A stretch of DNA of 64,000 nt from Labia minor (lineage: Eukaryota; Arthropoda; Insecta; Dermaptera; Spongiphoridae): the NCBI GenBank assembly GCA_963082975.1, contig OY720350.1, positions 9,939,488-10,003,487 of the forward strand, read 5' to 3'. Made by a program: the position numbers and the translations under genes. Below are positions 44,501 through 50,639 of this stretch, piece by piece (the stretch's first letter is position 1; each line of letters starts with the position of its first letter). The notes beneath the pieces are model-generated. The model was not told where the DNA came from, made no database searches, and was given only the letters and a program-made list of their open reading frames with translations.

Positions 44501-46827
44501 CTTTATTAATTTTTTTCTTAATTTATAATCATATGACGTCACCCAACCCTTCATGACGTCACAGCCTGCTCCTCCTTATATATTATAAATAAAATAAAAT
44601 TAAAAATATTTATGTTATAACCATATCGGTTTTTTATTGCATTAATATATATATTCAAATTATTTTAAATTGTTTCTGTAGCTGGAAATTAATTTATTTC
44701 AAACCGTCGGTCGGTTATGTGCCTGGCCACAGGTCAACTTATTTGTTTTAATATTTGATTACTGAGCAGTTTTTGAATAAAATTTTTATTTATTTATTAA
44801 AAAAATTAAACAAGTCTGTAAAATTCATTAAAAACAAACAAAAAAATAATAAATAATTAAAATTTACAATAAATAAAAATCTTGATAGTAAAAAATATTT
44901 ATTATACCCTTTTTTCCATCTAATATCATGTTAAATTAGTTTGTATGGTAAAATAAATCTATATAATCAATATAGTAGTAGAATGTTATATTATAATTCT
45001 AATATATGGATAGCTAATATGTTAATCAGATGTAAATTTTTAAATTATTCATTTATAACAATATATAATTAAAGTGCTTGATATATTGGGAGAGAATATA
45101 GAAAGAATAGGAAATATAGATCAGGATTTGGTTTGAACATTCACAGCTGCGCAGCTGTTGCCAAAATGTAACTCAAATTGTTTATGACAAGTCAATTATA
45201 GGTTTTTACGATTAAGGGTCATCAAGAAATACACTCTGTAAAAAAAAAAACTATTATATTATACTTTTCGAAAAAAGTCGGGGACAAAATAAATGTCTAA
45301 AGAGGATTTTTTTTTTGTTCTTTTGAATATCGTGGCTCAAGTGTTAGTTGCGTGGTAGGTTACCCCATTCACTTCAGATACGGATGCCAACAGATAGGGT
45401 TTCTTCCACTTTATTTTAAATTAAAGTGTTTCGAAAGCATCTGCTGAAGAAACAAGGTGTTTGCTTCGTGATTAACATAATAAGAGTTTCAAGGGGGCAG
45501 ATTAAACTTTTCAATATGGTCTCAGTAGGGTACCTGATCAAGTTTCTATTTAGATGATGATTGTCTGAAAGAAAAGATTAGTGAGTGCCCAATCAACTAT
45601 TGTTCTGAAATTAGTGTTATTAGTAGTTGGTGGTATCAGCAGGCAGATATATATCTGTCTAATCGTTATTAAAATCTTATTACCACTTAACAAATAAATC
45701 TTGGATATTTAACGGATCTAAAACCAATTATAAAATTTTTTTTTACAAATACTTATCAGAATTTATTTCAATATATCTTTTTATATATATGATATAAATT
45801 ATAATATTCCTATTTACTATTTATTTAAATATAATATATATACGAGGGTGGGGTGAAAAGTTTCCGGCATGACCAAGAAAAACGATGTTTTTAAAATTTT
45901 TTTTTGCTTTATTTTTCAACATAATCTCCATCAACACTGATACATTTCTCATAACGGTGTTCTAATTTAGTTAATTAATTTAATTAATTAAAAAATTAAT
46001 TAATTTAATTAAAGTCTCATCAACAGTTATGAATTGACGCAAAAATTCGTTTGGATTACGCCTACACCGCCAAATTGTCGGTAGAAATGGATTTTCGAAG
46101 CAGTTTTTGGTCTAACGTTAGCAAACGCGGCACACACGTTGCATAAAGATTTCCAGGTCCAAATGGTAGTGCAAAATATTTCGCACACGTTCAGCTGACA
46201 TCGTACAGGTCTCAGCTATCTTGAATGTTGAAAAATAAAGCAAAAAAAAATTTAAAAATATCGTTTTTCTTGGTCAGGTCGGAAACTTTTCACCACACCC
46301 TCGTATATATATATATATATATATATTAATATATTATATATAATACGTATTTATATGAATAGAGTAGTGAATTGGAAGTTTACACCTTGAAGCGTGAAAT
46401 TGTTTCAACTTTATGGGTCAATTAGAATTGGTATACTCGTATAAACATCAAAGTAATAAATATAACTCGATCTACGTTAATTGTGCATTAATTTTAACTA
46501 ATGTAGTGAATAATAAATTAAAAAATTTTTTATGAATATACTACACATATATATAAATATTATAATTATTTCTAGAAATCTTACCGCGACTTGCTGTTGT
46601 GCTTCCTACATGACCAAAGAGGTTGGCATTTGGATCCCAAAATATTCTTTCGAAACATAATACCACTTTGTTGAGATTACCGAAACCTAGTCTTTGGATA
46701 GCTGCAACTTTCCAATCGGGAAGTGGTGGACAGAATTGGACAGAATTTGGTATACCAGCTCCAGCAGGTCCAGCCGAGGTGGACTGTTTTAGTACACCCA
46801 ATGGTAGTGTACAAAGAACAACATCAC
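7891..46827 (-). CDS. Su(var)3-3: Lysine-specific histone demethylase 1 (LSD1/KDM1A), C-terminal exons, partial
   Basis: FAD-dependent nuclear amine oxidase that removes mono- and dimethyl marks from histone H3K4, normally within CoREST-type repressor complexes (family knowledge). Coding sequence is the join 46827-46585, 25497-25337, 16859-16649, 8108-7891 on the minus strand, about 277 codons. All junctions use GT/AG and the phases agree (1, 0, 1). The product aligns from memory with the C-terminal half of the amine-oxidase domain: [12 protein letters not shown] holds the catalytic lysine (human K661), [10 protein letters not shown] the active-site tryptophan (W695), GSSGNDYD the tyrosine (Y761), and [20 protein letters not shown] the FAD-binding end. 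Compared with human there is a short insertion after VLKQ and a proline-rich expansion before RLFFAG. The N-terminal SWIRM domain, the FAD-binding N-half and the tower domain are not seen here. Both the LTR retrotransposon and this gene are on the minus strand. Confidence 0.93.
8172..8454 (+). mobile_element. tRNA-derived SINE, family 1, copy 1
   Basis: Head ggcgccattgggtgtgtggg followed by tagcgaacctgcc (A-box-like) and a degenerate B-box region (ctgggtataagtcccgg). The body runs through cctccgggaacaacattgg to aggcgtagtctttgcttagg and ends in a T-run, as expected for a Pol III transcript terminator. Lies in the last LSD1 intron, opposite strand. Confidence 0.8.
9394..9655. mobile_element. 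Short TIR element (hAT-like ends)
   Basis: About 262 bp between (t/c)AGTGGTGTATTGG and inverted CCAATACATCACTG; inner ggaacgc/gcgttcc blocks also pair. The 8-bp flanks do not match, so classification rests on the CAGTG terminus only. Confidence 0.6.
10732..10895 (-). pseudogene. Non-LTR retrotransposon 3' end, short fragment
   Basis: About 165 bp with the same terminal block (ctctgtggctcttcggtact, then cgaaagttcttggccgcaac) and the decayed coding region that precedes it. No frame. Confidence 0.7.
11044..11307 (+). mobile_element. Family A copy 2, 5'-truncated
   Basis: Retains the 3' half: actttcggtttccggatata, the ttgagctgttcaagc block, a GGAC-type microsatellite and the end cgtcggtcggtaaaaa. 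Confidence 0.7.
12735..13214 (+). mobile_element. Family A copy 3, 3'-truncated
   Basis: Retains the 5' end aagttgacctgtggccagg and the subterminal ccgaccgacgg. It includes one degenerate and one perfect TGACGTCA near 12916 and 12936, and breaks off at the ttcaagctgtacac block before the microsatellite. Confidence 0.75.
13551..14082 (+). mobile_element. Family A copy 4, 5'-truncated, inside family C
   Basis: Shares acagatatggat, two perfect TGACGTCA sites near 13625 and 13645, the cacttccggtttccgga block, a GGAC microsatellite at 13920-13950, and the end cgtcggtcggtaaaaa. Confidence 0.75.
14380..14440 (+). repeat. TACA/CA microsatellite
   Basis: About twelve ACAT units followed by ACAC repeats, internal to the family C element. 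ORFs called over it are artefacts. Confidence 0.9.
15755..16152 (+). mobile_element. tRNA-derived SINE, family 2, complete
   Basis: 398 bp. The head reads ggaggtggcttggccgagag (A box TGGCCGAG) and ggggttcgattct (B box), resembling a class II (Leu/Ser-like) tRNA with a long variable arm. A unique body follows, with an AATAATGATAAT-type tail. A perfect 14-bp duplication AATAAATAAGGGAA flanks it at 15741-15754 and 16153-16166. Unrelated in body sequence to SINE family 1. Confidence 0.88.
16649..16859 (-). CDS. Su(var)3-3: LSD1 exon (WRADPW / NDYD segment)
   Basis: A 211-nt exon from ttttag|CCA to GCTG|GTAAGT. It encodes [32 protein letters not shown], a long proline-rich linker ([20 protein letters not shown] and following) and PRLFFAG. 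The tyrosine of NDYD matches the human active-site Y761. The proline-rich linker is about 13 residues longer than the human one as I recall it, and replaces a surface loop. Frame passes cleanly into the last exon. Confidence 0.95.
17311..17923 (-). mobile_element. Family B Helentron-like element, copy 1
   Basis: On minus it starts AGCTGGAGTGTCTCCACTCG, with a GGAG-tgt-CTCC hairpin and ACTATCTCGC next to it. It ends with the hairpin ACTATCTC..GAGATAGT-like sequence and aaaaa. The middle has a short TGTG/TATG stretch at 17425-17462 and a CACGTGACATGGTGCC block. Confidence 0.8.
18755..19244. mobile_element. mariner derivative with internal inverted duplication
   Basis: Termini tacgagggcaattcacaaag and the inverse. 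Inside, transposase remnants occur on both strands: [14 protein letters not shown] on plus; [22 protein letters not shown] on minus. Arms 18965-19003 and 19050-19089 are near-perfect inverted copies, and an outer pair containing ggtaccc/gggtacc also matches, so most of the element folds back on itself. Confidence 0.82.
20657..21137 (+). mobile_element. Internally deleted mariner element, second subfamily
   Basis: Termini tacgaggggagctcaataag and the inverse-like cttattgacctgacctcgta. The only coding remnant is [20 protein letters not shown] plus GDFIEK, the C terminus of a mariner transposase. About 480 bp. Confidence 0.8.
22792..23340 (+). pseudogene. Non-LTR retrotransposon 3' end, truncated copy 2
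   Basis: Encodes [81 protein letters not shown] and [18 protein letters not shown]-to-TGA stop, [12 protein letters not shown], a TAG stop, and [20 protein letters not shown] follow. The 3' tail is (agatat)n. It shares its start point with the copy at 5826-6326. Confidence 0.85.
24588..25222 (-). mobile_element. Family A copy 5
   Basis: Near full-length on minus: termini ttaccgaccgatgatagtaa at left and cggtcggttctgtgccttgc at right. Carries two perfect TGACGTCA sites around 24987 and 25008. It lies immediately 3' of an LSD1 exon. Confidence 0.8.
25337..25497 (-). CDS. Su(var)3-3: LSD1 exon (FLFWNLY / GEAA segment)
   Basis: A 161-nt exon that enters in phase 1 (completing a Gly codon with the previous exon) and ends in phase 0 at CCACAG|GTAACA. 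It encodes 53 codons from [20 protein letters not shown] through [18 protein letters not shown] to FGNSAVPQ. The family motif [20 protein letters not shown] is recognisable, with Ala in place of the second Gly. Local GC is clearly higher than the flanks. A family-A repeat ends about 115 bp downstream of the donor. Confidence 0.95.
26083..26904 (-). repeat. Downstream (3') LTR
   Basis: An 822-bp LTR, TG...CA. It contains a run of short imperfect repeats of the type aacttg(c/t)ggtarcctara at about 26518-26650, and an AATAAA on the minus strand near 26343 that could serve in element polyadenylation and, because the element is sense to LSD1, possibly in host transcript truncation (inference). Confidence 0.9.
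26905..26920 (-). other. Polypurine tract of the LTR retrotransposon
   Basis: On the minus strand a purine-rich run, GGAAGGGGG followed by TA, directly precedes the TG of the downstream LTR. This is the expected site for plus-strand priming. Confidence 0.75.
26974..31596 (-). CDS. Gag-Pol polyprotein of a Ty3/gypsy-like retrotransposon
   Basis: A single uninterrupted frame of 1540 codons; an internal ATG at 31566 is an alternative start. Order seen: coiled/helical Gag start (1-125); a Gag segment [20 protein letters not shown] (about 130-300) resembling the DUF1759 type; a cysteine cluster (C346 to C362) resembling a zinc knuckle; five proline/serine repeats (about 392-455); protease with DSGAT (526-530); reverse transcriptase with [23 protein letters not shown] and YLDD (842-845); RNase H with [10 protein letters not shown] and DALSR; integrase with H1188, H1195, C1225, C1228 and a D1257, D1317, E1352 triad (35-residue final spacing). 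RT motifs and PR-RT-RH-IN order are those of Ty3/gypsy. All catalytic motifs are present, so it may be functional. Confidence 0.93.
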   Translation of the reverse strand: MLVRIEFPLTMAEELIINLEILQSEREDLFSLMTDLHSRFRSIIPDNVEDYRAQFDRLSEYETRFLKLTAEIRVINVKVKDRKLRLDTGQVQNRFFELLDGAKSKYLAAKEAKMVTIPTGTVSRTSAEGQLPKIQLPTFTGNIEDWSSFYSLFQSLVDSDPNIPDIKKFQYLRTCLRDDAAAIISAYALEPQNYVLALEALKARYQNKRRLASLYLSRITEFLPLTNSSHSSLQRFLSVHVSNMSALMSLNLPDVGDFIKLQLALNNLGSGTRRAFEDKQSSTTIPTYESLIEFVTERSRVEELMKIDNIGRSRAISKSDSRGRVSFPSRVPKVMPVQPRDPTPRCYGCGRPGETTMSCPDCCFKRKQELGVKTSPSKCRGPNTNNTFPLSKKISASPPTNNTFPPSVKISVSPPTNNTFPPSKKISVSPPTNNTFPPSKKISVSPPTDNTSLPTGKTSIPLSLDKTVSLFREPKVSPLEKSDDIPISSMENEPTCMNVRMLSWHIPVRRAINKKCRSRVAYALYDSGATMCFIGDEGLNKFAQEPRPHPVLIEQFSVMTVEGVSAIVNCYYVISIIVQDRKYDLCLHYLPNLPSDILLGLDFISEAGICTNARTNQWWFADCPDVLYKFVGPRIDSSLSSNCGLQILNRNQRSILDSVVQEGVQSLQDSPGLTTRITHSIDVRGSPPIKQRAYQYSPKVLEALYAELDRMLEENTVEPSHAAWASPVVMVRKPDGSYRPCLDFRKINAVTVKDSYPMPNLSSILDSFRQAKYFSKLDLKQAFLQVPLADEESRNITSFTVPGRGLFRFRVMPFGLCNSPATFQRLVDDIFGPELWPYVVAYLDDVLICTPTFELHCQMLREVFKRLKNSGLRINLEKCSFGCQEVAYLGYRINADGLIADPGKIKPVVGFPTPENITELRRFLGMAGWYRRFVPNFSVIIAPLTKLLRKKTTWCWEKEQVDAFEVLKRHLTSTPILARPNFDLPFTLQTDASQVGLGAVLTQVQDGEEKVITYCSRSLTPAERNYSVTEKECLAVIFAIEKNRHYIEGSQFTVITDHHCLKWLLNLKEPSGRLARWALKLQPYNFTIQYRKGKYNCIADALSRIDKSQAMVITPTDTASSDNRDEWYNRKLYRVKQNPQKHPDWRIENNQLYYLKKDFLKGELEDPSEDWKLVVPWKLRQSILKQYHEDVQAGHLGIDKTHWRIGRLYYWPGVYQDVVRYVKQCHTCQRTKPLNTTPVGIMYPRYLTSPWDVVSTDLMGPFPRSSHGNVYLLVFQDIFTKWVELVPIRRATSDVIVDKFRSVILNRFGVPIVLITDNAKNYVSKVVKEIARVYNIEIRTTPLYHSQANPTERANRNVRQLIISYLKENHQHWDKYIGEFQFALNSVKQESTKFSPAFLNFGRELRPLAQLSSDRVPIVPNTIPPQKHKYRWCERVTKLKELYHMVEENLLKANLRQSHRYNLRRRDSTFRVGDKVLRRSYHLSSADNKTSAKLYPKFEGPFVIDWISPGGTCKLRSLNNEFAGSWHPSVLKFYRESRTD
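30232..30423 (-). repeat. 48-bp tandem repeats inside gag
   Basis: About four to five copies of a 48-bp unit encode a 16-residue repeat of the form [16 protein letters not shown]. The copies diverge by a few substitutions. They lie between the cysteine cluster and the protease and probably form a flexible linker. Confidence 0.85.
31730..32660 (-). repeat. Three ~310-bp tandem repeats in the retrotransposon leader
   Basis: Units begin near 31730, 32037 and 32354, each with attcaataata followed by a conserved block including aaacggaattttaaataa and cataa(g/a)cttatttataa. Spacings are about 307 and 317 bp. They lie between the primer-binding site and the gag start, in a non-coding AT-rich leader of about 1.35 kb. 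Confidence 0.85.
32830..32935 (-). repeat. Pair of short repeats near the primer-binding site
   Basis: Two imperfect copies of a motif with ccagctg followed by catatatttatgtat, about 50 bp apart, directly inside the primer-binding site. Possibly leader RNA structure; function unknown. Confidence 0.6.
32944..32961 (-). other. Primer-binding site, tRNA-Lys type
   Basis: The minus strand reads TGGCGCCCGAACAGGGAC, an 18-base match to the complement of the 3' end of tRNA-Lys(3), two bases from the end of the upstream LTR. This fixes element orientation and the LTR boundary. Confidence 0.92.
33596..36881 (+). mobile_element. Full-length autonomous hAT transposon
   Basis: A 3286-bp element with terminal inverted repeats: CAGTGGTTCTTAAACT at the left, and CATAGGTTCTTAAACT as the reverse complement of the right. 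The flanking 8-bp duplication CATTAATT is perfect (33588-33595, 36882-36889), and the uninterrupted target is preserved in the other LTR. Subterminal palindromic GGTCCGCGGACC/GGGGGTCCGCG blocks occur at the left and GGGGGTCCGT blocks at the right. It carries one intact transposase gene and is likely the youngest insertion of the nest. Confidence 0.95.
34636..36495 (+). CDS. hAT-family transposase with BED-type zinc finger
   Basis: A 619-residue intact protein. It excises and reinserts its element by cut-and-paste with hairpin formation on flanking DNA (family knowledge). BED-like finger: C56, C59, H76, H81. RNase H-like core: D203 in QLDESTD, D269 in [10 protein letters not shown], the CCIHRE block near 297-302, DVRWLSRG with W359, and E572 in CEQAFS. 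The C-terminal dimerisation block reads [10 protein letters not shown]. It resembles the ZBED5/SCAND3-like (Charlie-type) hAT proteins. The first ATG of the frame gives MDRWL, typical of this group. No frameshift or internal stop, and TIRs are intact, so it may be active. An AATAAA follows at about 36677. Confidence 0.93.
   Translation: MDRWLQTGSTQKRKESDDEASTANSTKKRKTRKYSDDYLSFGFTYICNNDVERPVCVLCQESLSNESMKPANLRRHLQTKHSEHVSKSIEFFKMKKEELNSSQKLMVKTGSGGMSKKAVMASYEVALLIAKAGKPHNIAEQLILPDTKVITNIMLGTKAANDINLISLSNDTVKNRIEDMSCNIKEELISRVRKSHYYSLQLDESTDVTNNANLLAFIRYEFENQIQEDVLFCDSLPSRTTANDIFNSLNNFITENEIEWPKCVGICTDGARAMSGTRTGLIALIKNVAPQVVWNHCCIHRESLAAKNMSPDLKRTLDEVVKIVNFIKARPLNSRVFKILCEEMGSQHTHLLLHTDVRWLSRGKVLIRLFELRDEIRLFLIDAHFELTECFNDFIWLAKVAYLTDIFTKLNELNLSLQGTVVNIFKVEDKIEAMIKKIDLWSKRIQNGVYESFPTLNDFIESSSEKLLNQTRQLFVEHLITLKSNFRKYFSTPDPCNNWIRDPFNMEITNTKHLSAPEQDILVELSCDTTYKLKFNKTELSNFWLLLRSDYPALANKALQHLIPFCTTYLCEQAFSVLFYIKSKYRNKLNVEPDLRLKVSNIKQDIEILVSRKQLHTSH
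40567..40770 (+). mobile_element. SINE family 1, copy 2, 3'-truncated
   Basis: Best preserved head: ggcgccattggctgtgcggg, gtagcgaacctgcctc, and B-box-like ggtttcaagtcccgg. Ends in the tctactgatcat block; the T-run tail is missing. Confidence 0.8.
40842..40877 (+). repeat. Family A fragment (3' end only)
   Basis: 36 bp matching the family A terminus: aatacctcccttactatcg followed by tcggtcggtaaaaa. Confidence 0.65.
42142..42415 (+). mobile_element. SINE family 1, copy 3, with target duplication
   Basis: Head partly deleted (the B-box region is missing); body and T-rich tail are intact. A perfect 12-bp duplication GATATATATTTT flanks it (42130-42141, 42416-42427), the signature of LINE-assisted insertion. 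Confidence 0.88.
42811..42920. repeat. Long hairpin, 47-bp arms
   Basis: Arms 42811-42857 and 42874-42920 are inverted complements with a single mismatch; loop 16 nt. AT-rich. Could be a small foldback element. Confidence 0.88.
44140..44742 (-). mobile_element. Family A copy 6
   Basis: Near full-length on minus: left terminus taccgaccgacgatagta, right terminus cggtcggttatgtgcctggc then caggtcaactt. Two perfect TGACGTCA sites near 44535 and 44556; GTCC/GTCT microsatellite near 44230. Confidence 0.8.
45841..46305 (-). mobile_element. Internally deleted mariner element, copy 1
   Basis: Termini tacgagggtggggtgaaaag and the inverse, TIR about 45 bp, bordered by TA. Minus strand retains pieces of a mariner transposase (a block similar to [12 protein letters not shown] and LLTLDQK), with the catalytic middle missing. 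About 465 bp. Confidence 0.85.
46585..46827 (-). CDS. Su(var)3-3: LSD1 exon with catalytic lysine (first certain exon in window)
   Basis: A 243-nt exon. The acceptor is ttacag before 46827, entering with two bases (GT) of a split codon. The donor CGCG|GTAAGA leaves one base. It encodes [14 protein letters not shown], a 9-10 residue small/Gly/Pro/Ala-rich insertion not present in the human protein, then [37 protein letters not shown] and [15 protein letters not shown]. The lysine of GNLNK corresponds to human K661, which holds the water that contacts the flavin. Frame is open throughout. Confidence 0.95.
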
Positions 46828-47090
46828 CTGTAACATATAAGTATAATGTATGTTTAATATAAATTTAAATTTGTTTTTTTTTTACTTATAATTATTAATT
46901 TATAATATACATATACATAGAAATATTATATGTATTATATATGATTTTATTTGATTTTAGATAATATGTACCTAAAAATAATAAATAGATATAACCAAAT
47001 AAATAAAAAATAATAAAAAAAAACTTATTTATATTAATAAAAATAAAATTATATTATTAGTTTAGAATGAAACATTACAAAAATAACAGT

Positions 47091-47184
47091 TTTTTGTACT
47101 ATCTCGCCAATTTTCGATGTGGAGATTTTGATGTTTTTTACGTTTTGAAGGTTCCAGAGTCATTTTCACTAAGGTTGAGAAAAA

Positions 47185-47216
<32 letters not shown>

Positions 47217-47706
47217 GACAAGTTTACGTTTGAGCTAGAATAATGAAATTTGGTACATGGGCATTATTCAAAATTCGTAGTTTTCTATCAACTTTTGAGA
47301 AATGTAGCTCAACCGGAAGAGGGTCATTACCTACCACGTTTTGATTTTTTTTCCTCTAAACTCTAAAGTGCCCGTAAAAATAAAGATATATATGTTTGAT
47401 AATTTTTCACATGATTAAAAATTGTAAAAAACTGCTATATATAGAATTTCAGCTTGAATGATTCGCTGAAAGTACCAGAATTAATTTTTTAACACTGCAA
47501 ATCACGCGCCAACACGTGACGTGGTGCCATCAACAAAAAGCCAAACATGCGCTGGTTTAATAAATATTATTTATTAATTTTAATTTATAATTAATTAAAT
47601 TTAATTTTACTTTATAACTTATACTTAATTAAATTTAATTTAAATATAATATATGTTTTTTAATCCAATTCAAATTGCGAGATAGTCGAGTGGAGACCCT
47701 CCAGCA
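47091..47706 (-). mobile_element. Family B copy 2
   Basis: Near full-length; (TG)n at 47187-47205, block cgcgccaacacgtgacgtgg, and subterminal gcgagatagtcgagtggag at the right end. Confidence 0.8.
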
Positions 47707-49562
47707 TATTTAATAAATAAATATAAATATATATAAAACTTTATTTATTTTTTTTATTACGAGTATATATATATATATATAAATGTAGGATGTTTGGAAT
47801 CTAAATAGAAATTTGATTGGTTCATTTCCAAGAATTTTTGGCCCCTTATTTTTGTTACATACATTAAAGGGTCAGTCAGCTGGGAGCATTTTTTACAATC
47901 TGAAAATTTTATTGATTCTTTTTCTTTTTCACCAATTATCAGATTGCCTTTTCATGAGTGGGAAAATGAATTCAGGGATGTATTATGCAATTTTATTTTT
48001 TATTCCTCACAGTGCTTTCCTCTTTTTGCCACTCATTCCCAAAATGATCCATGTTCCTGTTTGAATAACCTCTGCATTACATATCCGGTTCAATCAATTT
48101 GGTTTTAAAACCATTATATATATATATTTTTTTTTTCACCGCCATACCTTCTGGAAACCGTGAGAAATGAGCTCTTGGATCATTTTCAAATCTGAAAATA
48201 CATTTTAATTCACCTTTGAAATCTCTAACTAGATGTCATTAAAAAAACCTTCTATTATATTATGTATATTGAATTTATTTATTTATTTATTTATTTTTTT
48301 TTAAGCAATGTATTTGAATCAAATTAACTAAATGATAATATAATATATAAATCTTCTTTTGTTATTTTTTTGTTGTTGTTTCGTCATTTTTGATATTTAA
48401 TTTATGTCATGATTCAATTCACAATTTATATAAAATAAAATAAAATTTATTTAAATATTTATTAAAGTCTTTTTTTTTATATAAACGTATATCCAATTAA
48501 ATTTCCAAATACAAAATCCACATAAGTTATTAATTCAAATTAATTCTAAAATATAGAAAATATTAATTTGATTCATTTAAATGCAATTAATAATTATATT
48601 TGTTACAAATTCAAAATAATAATTTAAAATAATATTAATAATAATAATAATATCCTGTTTTATTTTGACTTGAAATTAAATAAAACAAACACTAGAATAG
48701 AGAGGGGAGTATTTTAATAACCTAAAAAAAAAGAAATAAAAAGTGATAAAAAATAAATTGTTTAGAAAATTATTCAAAAAAATAATAAAAAAAAAAAAAC
48801 AATAAATATATTACAATAAAACAATAAAAATATTATTCATTTGCAAAGTAGTAGGTACCTACTACATATATAATAATCAAAATACATGAGTTTATTTTAT
48901 CTTCAATAAATAATAAATAACTTCAAATGTTCATATTTGAAAAATGAATAACAAATATACAAAAATATGTTGTTTTTCTTTTAAAATTCAAAAAAGAGAT
49001 AGATAGATCCATCCAATTCCAATACTAAATATATAAAATGAAAATAAATACATAATATCATTACTAAATTGAAAAATAATATTTTTTTTTTATACCGCTA
49101 CACTTTATAATAGTCATTCATATAAGAAGAACTTTTGTTTCCTTTTAAAGTGGTTTTAAAGAATTTCCATCTTTACAATAATTTTTCTTAAAATTCAATG
49201 TGAATTAAACTTTTTTACTTGAATTACTCAAACTTTATAAAACTACTACTTTATCTCATACTTTTGCAATATTTATCAATTCATTTCAACGGATATAATT
49301 GAATTTCTAGACTAAAAGAAAAATCACAAACTAACAACTTGGTTATTATATTAAACTTTTATTCCCAGTATTATAGAATACGTATATAATACAAGTATAT
49401 ATATATATATATATATATTATATTTCTTATATCAAAGTTATAAAAGCAATACGAATGAATAAAATTAGAAGAAATTCTTGGTTAGAAACTTTTTTCTATA
49501 TTCAATAAAAAAAGAATTTGATATGATTTTAGCCCATTTTTTCTTTTTTTTTATATTCTCAT

Positions 49563-50119
49563 ATCATGAAAATTTTCGATGTCGAGATTTTGATGTTTTT
49601 ATACGTTTTGAAGGTTCCTGAATCATTTTCACTAAGGTTGAGAAAAATATCTATGTGTGTGTGTGTGTGTATGTATTTAGACAAGATTACGCAAAAACGG
49701 TTTGAGCTAGAAATTTTGTATACGGGCATTATTTAAAATTCGTAGTTTTTTTTCAACTTTTGAGAAATGTAGCTCATCCGGAAGTGGATCATTACCTTCC
49801 ACGTTTTCTTTTTTTCCTCTATAGTCACCGTAAAAATAAAGATATCTATTTGATAATTTTTCACATGATTAAAAATTGTATAAAACTGCTATATATAGAA
49901 TTTCAGCTTGATTGAATCGCTGAAAGTACCGGAATTTATTTTTTAACACTACAAATCACGCTCCAACACGTCAACAAAGAACCAAACACGCGCTGGTTTA
50001 ATAAATATTATTTATTGATTTTAATTTTTAATTTAATTAATAAAATTTAATTTAAATATAATATCTGTTATTTAATCCAATTTAAATTGCGAGAGAGTCG
50101 AGTAGAGACACTCCAGCTT
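49563..50119 (-). mobile_element. Family B copy 3, one end decayed
   Basis: Begins in the aaaattttcgatgtcgagat block without the terminal hairpin. Right end gcgagagagtcgagtagaga then cactccagctta is present. (TG)n at 49654-49671. Confidence 0.75.
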
Positions 50120-50639
50120 ATTATGTATTATCATAAGAAGGCAAAATCAAAAATAAATATAACTCTACATTGTACCTAATTATCAAGAGATAATTTTAAG
50201 TTTTATTCAATTTTTAATAAATCTTTATATATATACTTAAGTAAATGATTATGAATTAATTGAATTAACGATATTGAATCAATAAATTAAAGTATATTTG
50301 TTTTCATTTTAATTATTAAAAAATGTTAATAAAGATAAAAATTATGAGAATTTTATTTCAAAATGTATCCTATGAGCTTTACTATTTATGTAGGTTATAT
50401 AAAAAATATTTTATTTTTTATATATAATAAATTAATCAACTTATATAACAAATTATTATAAAAATTTAAATATTATCAAATATTTTTGGTTGAAAAATAT
50501 ATATTATAATTAAAGAAAAAAAGAATTCTTTTCATTTTCAATTAAAAAAAAAAATCTATATTAGGATAAAGAAATGTCATAAAAATTGAATGTTAATGGA
50601 CCCTCTCGTTTCTAATAGGTAACTTGCCACTGATGACAT

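Larger units (their letters stand above)
37466..46584 (-). other. Right part of the 21-kb LSD1 intron, unassigned DNA
   Basis: Blocks 37466-40566, 40878-42129, 42428-42810, 42921-44139 and 44743-45840 are AT-rich with TA and poly-A tracts and no gene. A small 16-bp tandem repeat (gttgtccggttgtacg) occurs at 42535-42577. A mixed-composition patch lies at 45110-45700. Confidence 0.6.

Noticed and set aside
45310-45420. Possible third SINE or tRNA-like head (gtggctcaagtgttagttgc)
   Set aside because: An A-box resemblance only; no B box, tail or duplication found.
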